This document shows, in pieces, positions 24,725 through 32,342 of a DNA stretch of 35,639 bases (position 1 is its first letter; each line of letters starts with the position of its first letter). Position numbers and translations under genes: made by a program. The stretch spans positions 1 through 35,639 of the forward strand of contig JADZAE010000081.1 in NCBI GenBank assembly GCA_020852715.1, given 5' to 3'. The notes below the pieces were generated by a model, which was not told the origin of the DNA, searched no databases, and saw only the letters and a list, made by a program, of their open reading frames with translations. The DNA comes from Deltaproteobacteria bacterium (GTDB taxonomy: Bacteria; Bdellovibrionota_C; UBA2361; SZUA-149; JADZAE01).

Positions 24725-25853
24725 TGCTTATTCCCTCCTCGGATAAACGGATCAACAAAGCCATAGCAGCCAGTGAACCCATGATTGCTGTTCCGCCATA
24801 AGAGACAAAAGGCAATACCAGTCCCTTTGTCGGTAACAGTCCCAAGACAACACCCATATTAAGCATAGCCGGAAAGACAATTAATGCTGTACAACCGATA
24901 GCCAACGCGCAGCGATAAGCGTCATCGGCAAAATGAAACGCTATTTTTACGCCACGATAAGCAATCAAAACAAATAAACTAAGAATGACTACGGCGCCCA
25001 CAAGCCCTAACTCCTCACCGATCACCGCATAAATAAAATCTGTGTGAGAAGCCGGCAGATAATAAAGTTTTTGCGTGCTGCCGCCTATTCCTGTGCCGAC
25101 AAAGCCACCGGAACCAACGGCTATTAATGATTGAATGAGCTGATAACCACTGGCATTGGGATCAGCAAAGGGATCCAAAAAAGCTTTAAAGCGGCGCATA
25201 CGATAGCCTGAAGTTGCCACGGCAACAGCAAAGAGCCCGGCTACAGAAATACCTAAAGTAACCAAATGCCAGAGATTAGAGGCGGTAAAAAGTTGCGCTA
25301 GCACAACCAAAGTAATTACCACCACTGTACCGAAATCCGGTTGCCACAAAAAAAGCCCTCCTAACAAACCTAAAATAGCAAAGGGAATCATAATACCCGG
25401 AATAAAAAAACACATCTTTCTACTGTAGCGGCCGATATAACCGGCAAAATAAATAAGAACAAAGAGTTTTATAAACTCGCCGGGCTGAATGCGTACCGGG
25501 CCAAAGCCTAGCCAACGGCGTGCACCACCGGCAGTTTGACCGATACTGGGGATAGCCACGAGAACCAATAACACGACGGATACCATTAGTAGCTTTCGCC
25601 CCCAAGTATCCAGCTGCACTGTTTCAATTTGCAAAATAATAAATGCTAGAATTAACCCCAAGCCGATATGAAATAAATGCCGCCATAACATGGCTAACGA
25701 GTTGCCGTAATTTTCTTGAGAAATGACAGCTGTGGTAGAAAAGACCATCAAAATCCCCAGGCCCAGTAAACAAAAGGTGGCTATCCATAGCCACACATCA
25801 CCTTGCCTAAGCGGTATGAAATTAATTTTTTCCCTTAATGTCCTGATCTTCAT
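24714..25853 (-). CDS. ftsW: Peptidoglycan glycosyltransferase FtsW (SEDS family)
   Basis: This is a polytopic SEDS-family membrane protein of 379 residues that polymerises lipid II at the division site with its partner transpeptidase FtsI. It has about ten membrane segments. Signature blocks are AGGARRWLGFGPVRIQPGEF near residue 110-130 (large loop), GSTQKLYYLPASHTDFIYAVIGEELG, and a final GLVLPFVSYGGTAIMGSLAA. It could in principle be the elongation paralogue RodA, but the immediate overlap with murG favours FtsW. tRNA-Arg lies 85 bases upstream on the same strand and could share its promoter. Confidence 0.93.
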   Translation of the reverse strand: MKIRTLREKINFIPLRQGDVWLWIATFCLLGLGILMVFSTTAVISQENYGNSLAMLWRHLFHIGLGLILAFIILQIETVQLDTWGRKLLMVSVVLLVLVAIPSIGQTAGGARRWLGFGPVRIQPGEFIKLFVLIYFAGYIGRYSRKMCFFIPGIMIPFAILGLLGGLFLWQPDFGTVVVITLVVLAQLFTASNLWHLVTLGISVAGLFAVAVATSGYRMRRFKAFLDPFADPNASGYQLIQSLIAVGSGGFVGTGIGGSTQKLYYLPASHTDFIYAVIGEELGLVGAVVILSLFVLIAYRGVKIAFHFADDAYRCALAIGCTALIVFPAMLNMGVVLGLLPTKGLVLPFVSYGGTAIMGSLAAMALLIRLSEEGISNEE

Positions 25854-25938
25854 GCCACGTTGTTTAATAACCCCGAGAGGGACTAATAGCTCAAAAATTT
25901 ATTCTCTTTTCTTTCATCAGCATACAGCGCCCGAGAAT

Positions 25939-26015
<77 letters not shown>

Positions 26016-26039
26016 CAACGTCTAGAACTACTGCATTAG

Positions 26040-26122
26040 ATATACCATTACCAAAAAGTAAATTAATTTTTGAACTGAAAAGCATAAATGCTTTCTATCT
26101 TTATCCTAAGGTAATGGTATAT
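26040..26122. repeat. Inverted repeat enclosing an inner hairpin
   Basis: ATATACCATTACC at 26040-26052 pairs perfectly (13 bases) with GGTAATGGTATAT at 26110-26122. Between them, AAAGCAT/ATGCTTT forms a second hairpin at 26079-26094. Five T follow on the plus strand. It could be a structured small RNA or a small palindromic element. Confidence 0.55.
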
Positions 26123-26131
26123 TTTTGTTTG

Positions 26132-26173
26132 GCTCTTAATTCAGCCATCCATGGCTTCATTAAGAGCTTTTTT
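26132..26173 (+). terminator. Rho-independent terminator, plus strand
   Basis: GCTCTTAAT (26132-26140) pairs with ATTAAGAGC (26159-26167), enclosing GCCAT/ATGGC, and is followed by six T. As no plus-strand protein gene lies upstream, it may end a small RNA transcribed from about 26020 onward. Confidence 0.6.
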
Positions 26174-26198
26174 GGGAGCGAATCGGCGTTTCGCTCCC
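26174..26198. repeat. Hairpin GGGAGCGAA/TTCGCTCCC
   Basis: Nine-base perfect arms with a seven-base loop start right at the end of the preceding T-run. It is the third hairpin in a row. A fourth inverted repeat, TACCGTAC (26225-26232) with GTACGGTA (26280-26287), follows. Confidence 0.55.
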
Positions 26199-26363
26199 AA
26201 AGAAACCATCCTTGGCTTCCTTTATACCGTACACAAAAATAGTATTACTTAGTAAAGCACCGTTCAACTTACTTTTTGCGTACGGTACAAAATCCTACTT
26301 GTTTTAGACAAAAGGCAAGCAAATAACAACCTATTTATGAAGCCAAAACATCTTTCGCTGCAT

Positions 26364-26897
26364 TTAGCGTTTCTCTGTAAAACCCTTGAGCTTTTGTAAA
26401 GTATATTTCGCTTGGTTGGATATCCAATAATGATATTTGGCAAGTTCGGGATTTTCGGTTTTGAGCTGGTCATAAAGCTTGCCGCTTGTTTCCATTACCG
26501 AAAGAACTTCCGGCACAGCCTTAAGTCCGACTGGACCAAAATAGCCAATCCCCTCGATAGCAAATAAACGTGTTGCCGGATTTTCACTACGCAACGCTCG
26601 AATATAAACAGGCAGGACTTCCTTTAAGGCAGCATTTGCTTCCTCACCGCCAATTCTAAAGATGGCATAAACCACGGCATTGCGCACTTGCCAATCAGGG
26701 TCTTGCAGCGTCTCACGCAGCGCCGGGACAGCTCCCTCAGCCTGAGCCCCCAATTGCATTAGTTTACCGGCCGCGCGGGTGCGCTCTTTAACCTCTGTGC
26801 TTTTTAGCTTTTTGACATTTTCTTCGATCTGCTTGTCAACATTACAGGCGACAAAAGCCAGTAAGAAGACCAAACTCAAGCAAAATATTTTTCTCAT
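26364..26897 (-). CDS. HEAT-repeat lipoprotein
   Basis: This protein of about 177 residues starts at the ATG at 26897 (MRKIFCLSLVFLLAFVAC); a TTG two codons upstream is less likely. The segment ending in Cys 18 is a lipobox-like signal, so it is probably membrane-anchored. The body has two or three HEAT-type repeats: TRAAGKLMQLGAQAEGAVPAL, then DWQVRNAVVYAIFRIGGEEA and TRLFAIEGIGYFGPVGLKAV. Such repeats form scaffolds for protein contacts. It starts about 20 bases after ilvC on the same strand and may be read through from the ilv operon, although an envelope lipoprotein has no obvious role in branched-chain amino acid synthesis. Confidence 0.72.
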   Translation of the reverse strand: MRKIFCLSLVFLLAFVACNVDKQIEENVKKLKSTEVKERTRAAGKLMQLGAQAEGAVPALRETLQDPDWQVRNAVVYAIFRIGGEEANAALKEVLPVYIRALRSENPATRLFAIEGIGYFGPVGLKAVPEVLSVMETSGKLYDQLKTENPELAKYHYWISNQAKYTLQKLKGFTEKR

Positions 26898-26918
26898 AAG
26901 CAAACTTGCCCGGGGGTT

Positions 26919-27956
26919 TTACGCCCTCAACTTGCGCACGGCCGCGCCCGCCTGCCAAAGCTCAGAATTTCTCATCCGACCCAATTCCTCGGCTAACCTT
27001 TCTTTATAATCAGCGCGACTATTAGCTTCGATCACAATCTCAGCTTCTTTGCCCGAGGCGACACTGTCATACAAGGCTTTGAAAACCGGAGCACTGGCAT
27101 CACGAAAACGGGGCAACCAATCAAGCGCTCCACGCTGTGCTGTTGTTGAACAATTAGCATACATCCAGTCCATGCCATTTTCAGAAATCAAAGGAATTAA
27201 GCTCTGCGTCAGTTCTTCTACTGTTTCATTAAACGCCTCGCTGGGATCATGTCCGCGGCTTCTGAGCTCATTATATTGTGCTTCTATAATACCGGCGATT
27301 GCGCCCATTAGCACACCACGCTCTCCAGTAAGATCACTGTAAACCTCTTTTTGAAAAGTAGTTGAAAACAAATAACCTGACCCCACCCCGATTCCAAAAG
27401 CGATAGCCTTTTCGCGAGCCTTTCCGGAAGCATCCTGAAAGACAGCAAAGCTGGAATTAATCCCTTTGCCAGCTTTAAAAAGCTTACGCACGCTAGTGCC
27501 CGACCCCTTAGGGGCAACCAAGACAACATCGACCTCAGCCGGTGGAACAATTCCGGTTTTATCTTTAAAAGTTACGCCAAAGCCATGCGAGAAATAAAGA
27601 GTTTTACCCTTAGTCAAATGGGGCTTAATTGTCGGCCAGCTGCTAATTTGACCGGCATCAGAAAGCAAATAACAAATAAAAGTTCCGCGTTTCGCTGCTT
27701 CCTCAATGGAGAATTGACTTTCGCCGGTAACCCAACCATCCGCCATAGCTTTGTCCCATGAGCTGGTTCCTTCACGTTGTCCGACGATAACCTTAAAGCC
27801 GTTATCTCTAAGATTCAACGCCTGAGCCGGGCCTTGCACGCCATAGCCTAATATGGCGATAGTTTCGCCAGCTAATGCACCGCGCGCTTGCTCCAATGTA
27901 AATTCTTCGCGGGTAACAATATCTTCTTCAATTGATCCAAATTTCATCTTCGCCAT
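26919..27956 (-). CDS. ilvC: Ketol-acid reductoisomerase
   Basis: IlvC isomerises and reduces acetolactate or acetohydroxybutyrate with NAD(P)H, the second common step to valine, leucine and isoleucine. The start at 27956 (MAKMKFGSIEEDIVTREEF) is chosen because GGGGAGAG lies just upstream; a longer reading from 27992 lacks such support. The Rossmann motif GYGVQGPAQALNLRDNG is near residue 38. Metal and substrate residues fall in FSHGFGVTFK, VAPKGSGTSVR, GERGVLMGAIAGIIEAQYNEL and NCSTTAQRGALDW. The pattern resembles the distinct form found in Bacteroidetes and some other phyla rather than the common actinobacterial or firmicute one. It is the third gene of the ilvBNC operon. Confidence 0.95.
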   Translation of the reverse strand: MAKMKFGSIEEDIVTREEFTLEQARGALAGETIAILGYGVQGPAQALNLRDNGFKVIVGQREGTSSWDKAMADGWVTGESQFSIEEAAKRGTFICYLLSDAGQISSWPTIKPHLTKGKTLYFSHGFGVTFKDKTGIVPPAEVDVVLVAPKGSGTSVRKLFKAGKGINSSFAVFQDASGKAREKAIAFGIGVGSGYLFSTTFQKEVYSDLTGERGVLMGAIAGIIEAQYNELRSRGHDPSEAFNETVEELTQSLIPLISENGMDWMYANCSTTAQRGALDWLPRFRDASAPVFKALYDSVASGKEAEIVIEANSRADYKERLAEELGRMRNSELWQAGAAVRKLRA

Positions 27957-28063
27957 AATGCTCTCCCCTTTAAAGATAAACGACTCCGGCATTTATAATA
28001 GACAAACATCTTACCCCACAACCGAAAAATATTGGTAAAATAAGGCGGGTTTTAGCCCTATTA

Positions 28064-28582
28064 CTACTCGTCTAAGGTATGGTCTAACAACTCCTCAGTC
28101 AGCTCTCGCTTAATCGCTATGCGACCCGACCTGACAAAAGTTTTAAGCGGATAAGCCTTAAGCATATCCCTAAACCTATCGACTTCATCCTCTTCCCCGG
28201 TGATCTCAATGACCATGGTGCGACCATTGGCTAAAATAACTTTGCCGTTATTTTTTGTCGCCATTTTCTCAATATCCGCCCGCTCCCACTCGCTGGAGAA
28301 TCCCACGCGCAAGAAAGCAATTTCTTTATAGAGCAAGGTTTCATCATCGGAGGCAAAAGCATCAACCACTTCCACTATTTTCTGAATCGGCCTGACCAGC
28401 TGGCTCACAAACTCCGGCTCAGAATAAAAAACTACTGTAAAACGCGAAATCTCTTCATGTTCCGTTTCGGATACTGTCAAGCTCTCGATATTTACTTTGC
28501 GCTTGGTAAACACCGATGTAATACGATGCAGTACGCCGGGAGTATTTTCTGTAAGCACAGTTATTGTATGTCTCTTTTTCAT
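28064..28582 (-). CDS. ilvN: Acetolactate synthase small (regulatory) subunit
   Basis: IlvN (also called IlvH) binds the catalytic subunit and confers valine feedback inhibition. The 172-residue protein opens with the ACT-domain motif TVLTENTPGVLHRITSVFTK, containing the effector-binding Gly-Val region, then VNIESLTVSETE. A second, ACT-like half shows REIAFLRVGFSSEWERADIE-type sequence in the expected place (here KEIAFLRVGF) and an EITGEEDEVDRF block. A GGGAGAG ribosome-binding site precedes the ATG. The start lies 12 bases after the ilvB stop, as is usual for this gene pair. Confidence 0.94.
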   Translation of the reverse strand: MKKRHTITVLTENTPGVLHRITSVFTKRKVNIESLTVSETEHEEISRFTVVFYSEPEFVSQLVRPIQKIVEVVDAFASDDETLLYKEIAFLRVGFSSEWERADIEKMATKNNGKVILANGRTMVIEITGEEDEVDRFRDMLKAYPLKTFVRSGRIAIKRELTEELLDHTLDE

Positions 28583-28594
28583 AATTACTCTCCC

Positions 28595-30340
28595 TTACTT
28601 CAATCTGATATCACTAACCGAAGCGCCGGCCGGAACCATCGGCCAAACGTTCTGTTCGGTTTCCACCGCCACCTCCAAGCAAAAAGCCCCCGGAGTGCTG
28701 AGCATTTTTTCAATTGCACTTTTGATCTGCGACCTCTCTGAAACTTTCATGGACTCGATGCCATAACCTTCGCAAATCTTCACAAAATTAGGATTATGCA
28801 TGGGGGTAGCTGAATAGCGCTTAGCAAAAAATAACTCCTGCCACTGGCGAACCATGCCTAAATAATTATTGTTCATGATTACTATTTTTACGGATAGCTT
28901 CTCTTGAGCAATAGTCCCCAGCTCTTGAATGGTCATTTGAAAACCACCATCGCCAATAATGGCCAGCACCGGCCGATCTTTAATGGCGAAAGCCGCGCCT
29001 ATAGCCGCCGGCAAAGCATAGCCCATGGTTCCTAACCCACCAGAGCCGACATAACTCCTGGGTTTTTTAAACTGATAATATCTGGCCGTCATCATTTGCT
29101 GCTGGCCAACATCAGAAACAACTACCGCATTATGATTGGTTAACTCCGAAAGAAGATTAATTACTTCGCTTGTGCGCAGCGCACCCTCTTTAGGATGAAT
29201 CGCTGATTCAATAACTGTCTCCAACTCTTTCTTCTTTCCTTCACTAAAACGCGCGAGCCACGCCGACCTATCTTTATTTTCTAACAGCGGCAACAGCTCA
29301 GTCAGCACATCCTTAGCCTCGCCGATTAAAGACACTGTCGGCTTAATAATTTTACCGACTTCAGCCGGATCAATTTCAATATGAATAATCTTTGCCTTAA
29401 TCGCATAATGCTTAAGATTCCCCGTCACGCGATCATCAAAGCGCATCCCTAAGCCAATAATTAAATCAGCTTCATTAGTCAGAATATTTGGCGCATAGTT
29501 GCCATGCATCCCCAACATTCCCATATATAACGGATGATCAGTAGGCACCGCGGACAAACCTAAGTAAGTAGCTGCCGCCGGAATGTTACCCTTTTCCATA
29601 AACTGACAAGTTTCGTGGCAGGCATCGCCAATTAATACCCCATGACCGACCAACAACAATGGCCTCTCCGCCGCATTAATCAAATCGGCCGCACGCTGCA
29701 GCTTGGCATCAGAATAGCGCTGCGCATAATGCTTTTGCGGCTTAATCTTAAAATCAATATCTTTCCAGTCAAAGGTGTTAATTTGAGCGTCTTTAGTAAT
29801 ATCGACAACCACCGGCCCCGGGCGTCCGTGGCGGGCAACATAAAACGCTTTAGCCATCATATAGGGGATATCTTTAGGATCAGTCATCTGGCAGTTCCAT
29901 TTGGTAATCGGAATGGTGATGCCAATAACGTCTGTTTCTTGAAAAGCATCTGTTCCTAAAAGCGGACTCACCACTTGGCCAGTAATTGCCACCATGGGCA
30001 CAGAATCCATCATCGCATCAGCAATACCGGTTACTAGATTTGTTGCCCCGGGACCGGAAGTAGCAATACAGACCCCCACTTCGCCGGAAGCGTTGGCATA
30101 ACCCTCAGCAGCATGAGCCGCACCTTGTTCATGGCGCACCAGCACATGATGAAGTTCTTTTTGATAATCAAACAAGGCATCGTAAAAAGGCATGATGGCC
30201 CCGCCCGGATAACCAAAAACAGTTTTGACGCCGTGGGCCAGCAGCATTTTAATGATCGCTTCTGATCCGCTCATTTCTCCGGATTTAGGCAAACCCAAAC
30301 TCTGAGGCGTCACTATTTTTGTTTTTTTTATATCGCTCAT
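28595..30340 (-). CDS. ilvB: Acetolactate synthase large (catalytic) subunit
   Basis: This thiamine-diphosphate enzyme condenses two pyruvates to acetolactate, or pyruvate and 2-oxobutyrate to acetohydroxybutyrate. The 581-residue protein shows the catalytic Glu region VRHEQGAAHAAEGYA, then GVCIATSGPGATNLVTGIADA. FAD-domain blocks follow in the middle, and the ThDP motif GDGGFQMTIQELGTIAQ with the downstream NNNYLGMVRQWQELFF lies near residue 475. It is the first structural gene of ilvBNC. Its roughly 260-base upstream region contains a full attenuator: a leader peptide and a terminator hairpin. Confidence 0.96.
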   Translation of the reverse strand: MSDIKKTKIVTPQSLGLPKSGEMSGSEAIIKMLLAHGVKTVFGYPGGAIMPFYDALFDYQKELHHVLVRHEQGAAHAAEGYANASGEVGVCIATSGPGATNLVTGIADAMMDSVPMVAITGQVVSPLLGTDAFQETDVIGITIPITKWNCQMTDPKDIPYMMAKAFYVARHGRPGPVVVDITKDAQINTFDWKDIDFKIKPQKHYAQRYSDAKLQRAADLINAAERPLLLVGHGVLIGDACHETCQFMEKGNIPAAATYLGLSAVPTDHPLYMGMLGMHGNYAPNILTNEADLIIGLGMRFDDRVTGNLKHYAIKAKIIHIEIDPAEVGKIIKPTVSLIGEAKDVLTELLPLLENKDRSAWLARFSEGKKKELETVIESAIHPKEGALRTSEVINLLSELTNHNAVVVSDVGQQQMMTARYYQFKKPRSYVGSGGLGTMGYALPAAIGAAFAIKDRPVLAIIGDGGFQMTIQELGTIAQEKLSVKIVIMNNNYLGMVRQWQELFFAKRYSATPMHNPNFVKICEGYGIESMKVSERSQIKSAIEKMLSTPGAFCLEVAVETEQNVWPMVPAGASVSDIRLK

Positions 30341-30401
30341 AACTTACTCATTCTCATAAATGCTGAACTCAGCAGGCAGAACTGAAAATTTCTACCCTAA
30401 C

Positions 30402-30441
30402 AAAAAAACCCCCGCACCTAATCAAAACTAGGTGCGAGGGC
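30402..30441 (-). terminator. ilv attenuator terminator hairpin
   Basis: On the minus strand, GCCCTCGCACCTA (30441-30429) pairs with TAGGTGCGGGGG (30420-30409) and is followed by seven T (30408-30402). It lies 60 bases before ilvB. The upstream arm can instead pair with CTAGGTGCGGGC at 30480-30469, inside the end of the leader peptide. The two alternative folds are the terminator and antiterminator of a transcription attenuator. Confidence 0.85.
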
Positions 30442-30462
30442 TTTTACCCGGAGCCATGTCAT

Positions 30463-30534
30463 CTACAGGCCCGCACCTAGCCTTTTAACCAGGACGACCA
30501 CTAGAAGCACTAGAACATATCTAAAACATTTCAT
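30463..30534 (-). CDS. ilv leader peptide (attenuator)
   Basis: This 23-codon ORF lies upstream of the terminator hairpin and reads MKCFRYVLVLLVVVLVKRL and a short tail. Ten consecutive codons are Val or Leu (VLVLLVVVLV), as expected for a branched-chain amino acid sensor. Its last codons and stop overlap the antiterminator arm at 30480-30469. A ribosome stalled on the Val/Leu run would leave that arm free to pair with 30429-30441, preventing the terminator. A ribosome reaching the stop would cover it and allow termination. The ribosome-binding site is weak (AAAG). TTGACA on this strand (30601-30596) could be the -35 of its promoter. Confidence 0.85.
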   Translation of the reverse strand: MKCFRYVLVLLVVVLVKRLGAGL

Positions 30535-30634
30535 AAGCTTTAAGATGACTTGGAACTCAAATATGGTTCTACCCCTAACAGATCTAGGGAAAACCTGTCA
30601 ATTGGGGCAAGAATTATTGTTTTCTAGGGCTTAT

Positions 30635-32210
30635 TTAACTGGCGTATAGCCTAACGACACTAGAATACGCTGTTCCCCCTCTGGTGGTAGCTGCACAATG
30701 ATAGGCAGAGTTATTATGTAGCGCTGTTGCTTTCACACTATAGGTTGGGCGTGTTGCTCCTCTAATCGCCACGCCATTTCTATACCATTGATAGGCCACC
30801 GGTGCGTTACTGCTAGCGGCGACAGAAAATGTTGCTATTGTATTTATCGCCACCGAGGTCGTCACCGGCTGCAAAGTAAAAACCGAGAGAGCTTGAGGAA
30901 TAACCTGCACCTTAACCACAGGAGTAGTTATCGAACCCACCGCATTTCTCACAATACAATAAAAATAGGCATTATGATTACCGGCGGCACCAGTAACAGT
31001 TAGAGTTCTACCTATTGCTCCTCTTATCGGTAGACCATTTTTGTACCATTGATAACGCATAGCCGTTGCCGAACTGGCTGTCACGCTAAGCACCCCTTTG
31101 GCAACATCAACGATATTGGTATCCACGGGAAGAACAGTTAAAGTGGGAACACCCAGCTCCCCGCCAACTGAAAGTAACTATTCTTTTTCTTGCGTTAACT
31201 TATTACTAATAATCGTCGGATCTTTGACAAAAGGCGTGGGATCTAGCACGCGAACTTTAACTACATGCAGTCCCGGGGCGACTCCATAATCCGAAGCGCG
31301 AAAACTTTTACTGTCCAAAGCTTCGACTACTTCCACATTATCTACATACCAGCGAATAGTCAGCTCATAACTAATCGGTTTCATCGGTTGCACAGAAATA
31401 TACTCGTTACCTTTAATCGTAACTCCATTGGAAGAACTATAATCAATCGGCTTAACATAGCTGTAAATCTGACCGATCATTGCTTCAGCTGGCCCATTTC
31501 ATGAACCATAACATAGGCACTATTAGTCCCAAAACCATCGGCGATAGTAGCTATCCCCAAGCCGGGCTAACCCGCCCCGCCCCAGGTATTAGATTTAATT
31601 AAAACCAATTTTTGATCATAGCCCGGTGCTGCTCTAGCTACTAATCCAACTTTAGTGACATCAGTGCAAATGAGTCGCTGCGTTCCCCCACACCAGTAAT
31701 AAGAATAGTAATAAGAATTAAGTGCTGTATTTCTGCTAATACCTTGCGTCGGATCATTATCAACGCCGGAGCTTACGCTAGCAACATCGATACGATGCAC
31801 GTTAAAATAATTTTTATATTCATCAAGGGGCGAATAGTCTAAAATCATATTGGTAAAACTGGCCACTTTTGTCCGGTAACCGGCAAGATCAATGCTACGA
31901 TAACCATCTCCCATGATTGCAATATCAACACAGTTAGCCGCCAGACCGGAATTAAGCACTGTGGCCACAGAATAAACAGCAGCAAATAATTTCTGCTCGG
32001 CTAACACTCGCGCCATGCCGGTTAGCTTTGGCGCCTTTTTTTGATTACTACAGCACCTTTTAGTTGATCAGAACCATCAAAATTAAAATAGTCATACATG
32101 ATGACATCAGAAGATCTATTATCCTCAGCACTCACATTTTAAGATTGAGAAACAAAAACATATAGTCCGGTTAAAAAGAACACGGCTATGAATAATTTTA
32201 TGTTTCTCAT
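30635..32210 (-). pseudogene. Secreted M64-like metallopeptidase with Ig-like domains, broken by three stops and two frameshifts
   Basis: The gene starts at the ATG at 32210 after AGGA and encodes a signal peptide (MRNIKLFIAVFFLTGLYVF). Lesions follow in order: TAA at 32139-32141; a lost A in the A7 run at 32036-32042; TAG at 31567-31569; a one-base loss near 31488 inside HEMG(H); and TAG at 31178-31180. Between them the reading continues sensibly. A catalytic region reads NCVDIAIMGDGYRSID and LIKSNTWGGAG, then SAYVMVHEMG, as in IgA-peptidase-like M64 enzymes. Two Ig-like domains follow (YQWYKNGLPIRGA, YQWYRNGVAIRGA). The second frameshift destroys the third zinc ligand of HExGH. No functional product is expected. 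Confidence 0.8.
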
Positions 32211-32281
32211 AGGTAATCCTAACGTTTGTTCTGCTTTGTCCGGATCAAATCAAGAGCAAGGCACAAATCTCACCCAATAAA

Positions 32282-32333
32282 AGATTCCTCGGATAAATTG
32301 GCGATTTTATGGGGAATCTGGCGTTATCGCCAG
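32282..32333. terminator. Tandem hairpins downstream of the M29 aminopeptidase gene
   Basis: AGATTCC (32282-32288) pairs with GGAATCT (32313-32319), enclosing ATAAA/TTTAT. CTGGCG (32318-32323) pairs with CGCCAG (32328-32333) around TTAT. They lie just beyond the stop of the minus-strand aminopeptidase gene and may end its transcript. No U-tract is obvious. Confidence 0.45.
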
Positions 32334-32342
32334 CTGTAAGGA

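Larger units (their letters stand above)
26016..26363. other. Intergenic region with an array of hairpins
   Basis: This 348-base gap lies between the HEAT lipoprotein gene and tRNA-Arg, both on the minus strand. It is filled with four successive inverted repeats (26040-26287), one of which is a good plus-strand terminator. A diverged direct repeat is also present: GCCATCCATGGCTTCATTAA at 26144 and ACCATCCTTGGCTTCCTTTA near 26205. No protein gene is supported. Confidence 0.6.
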
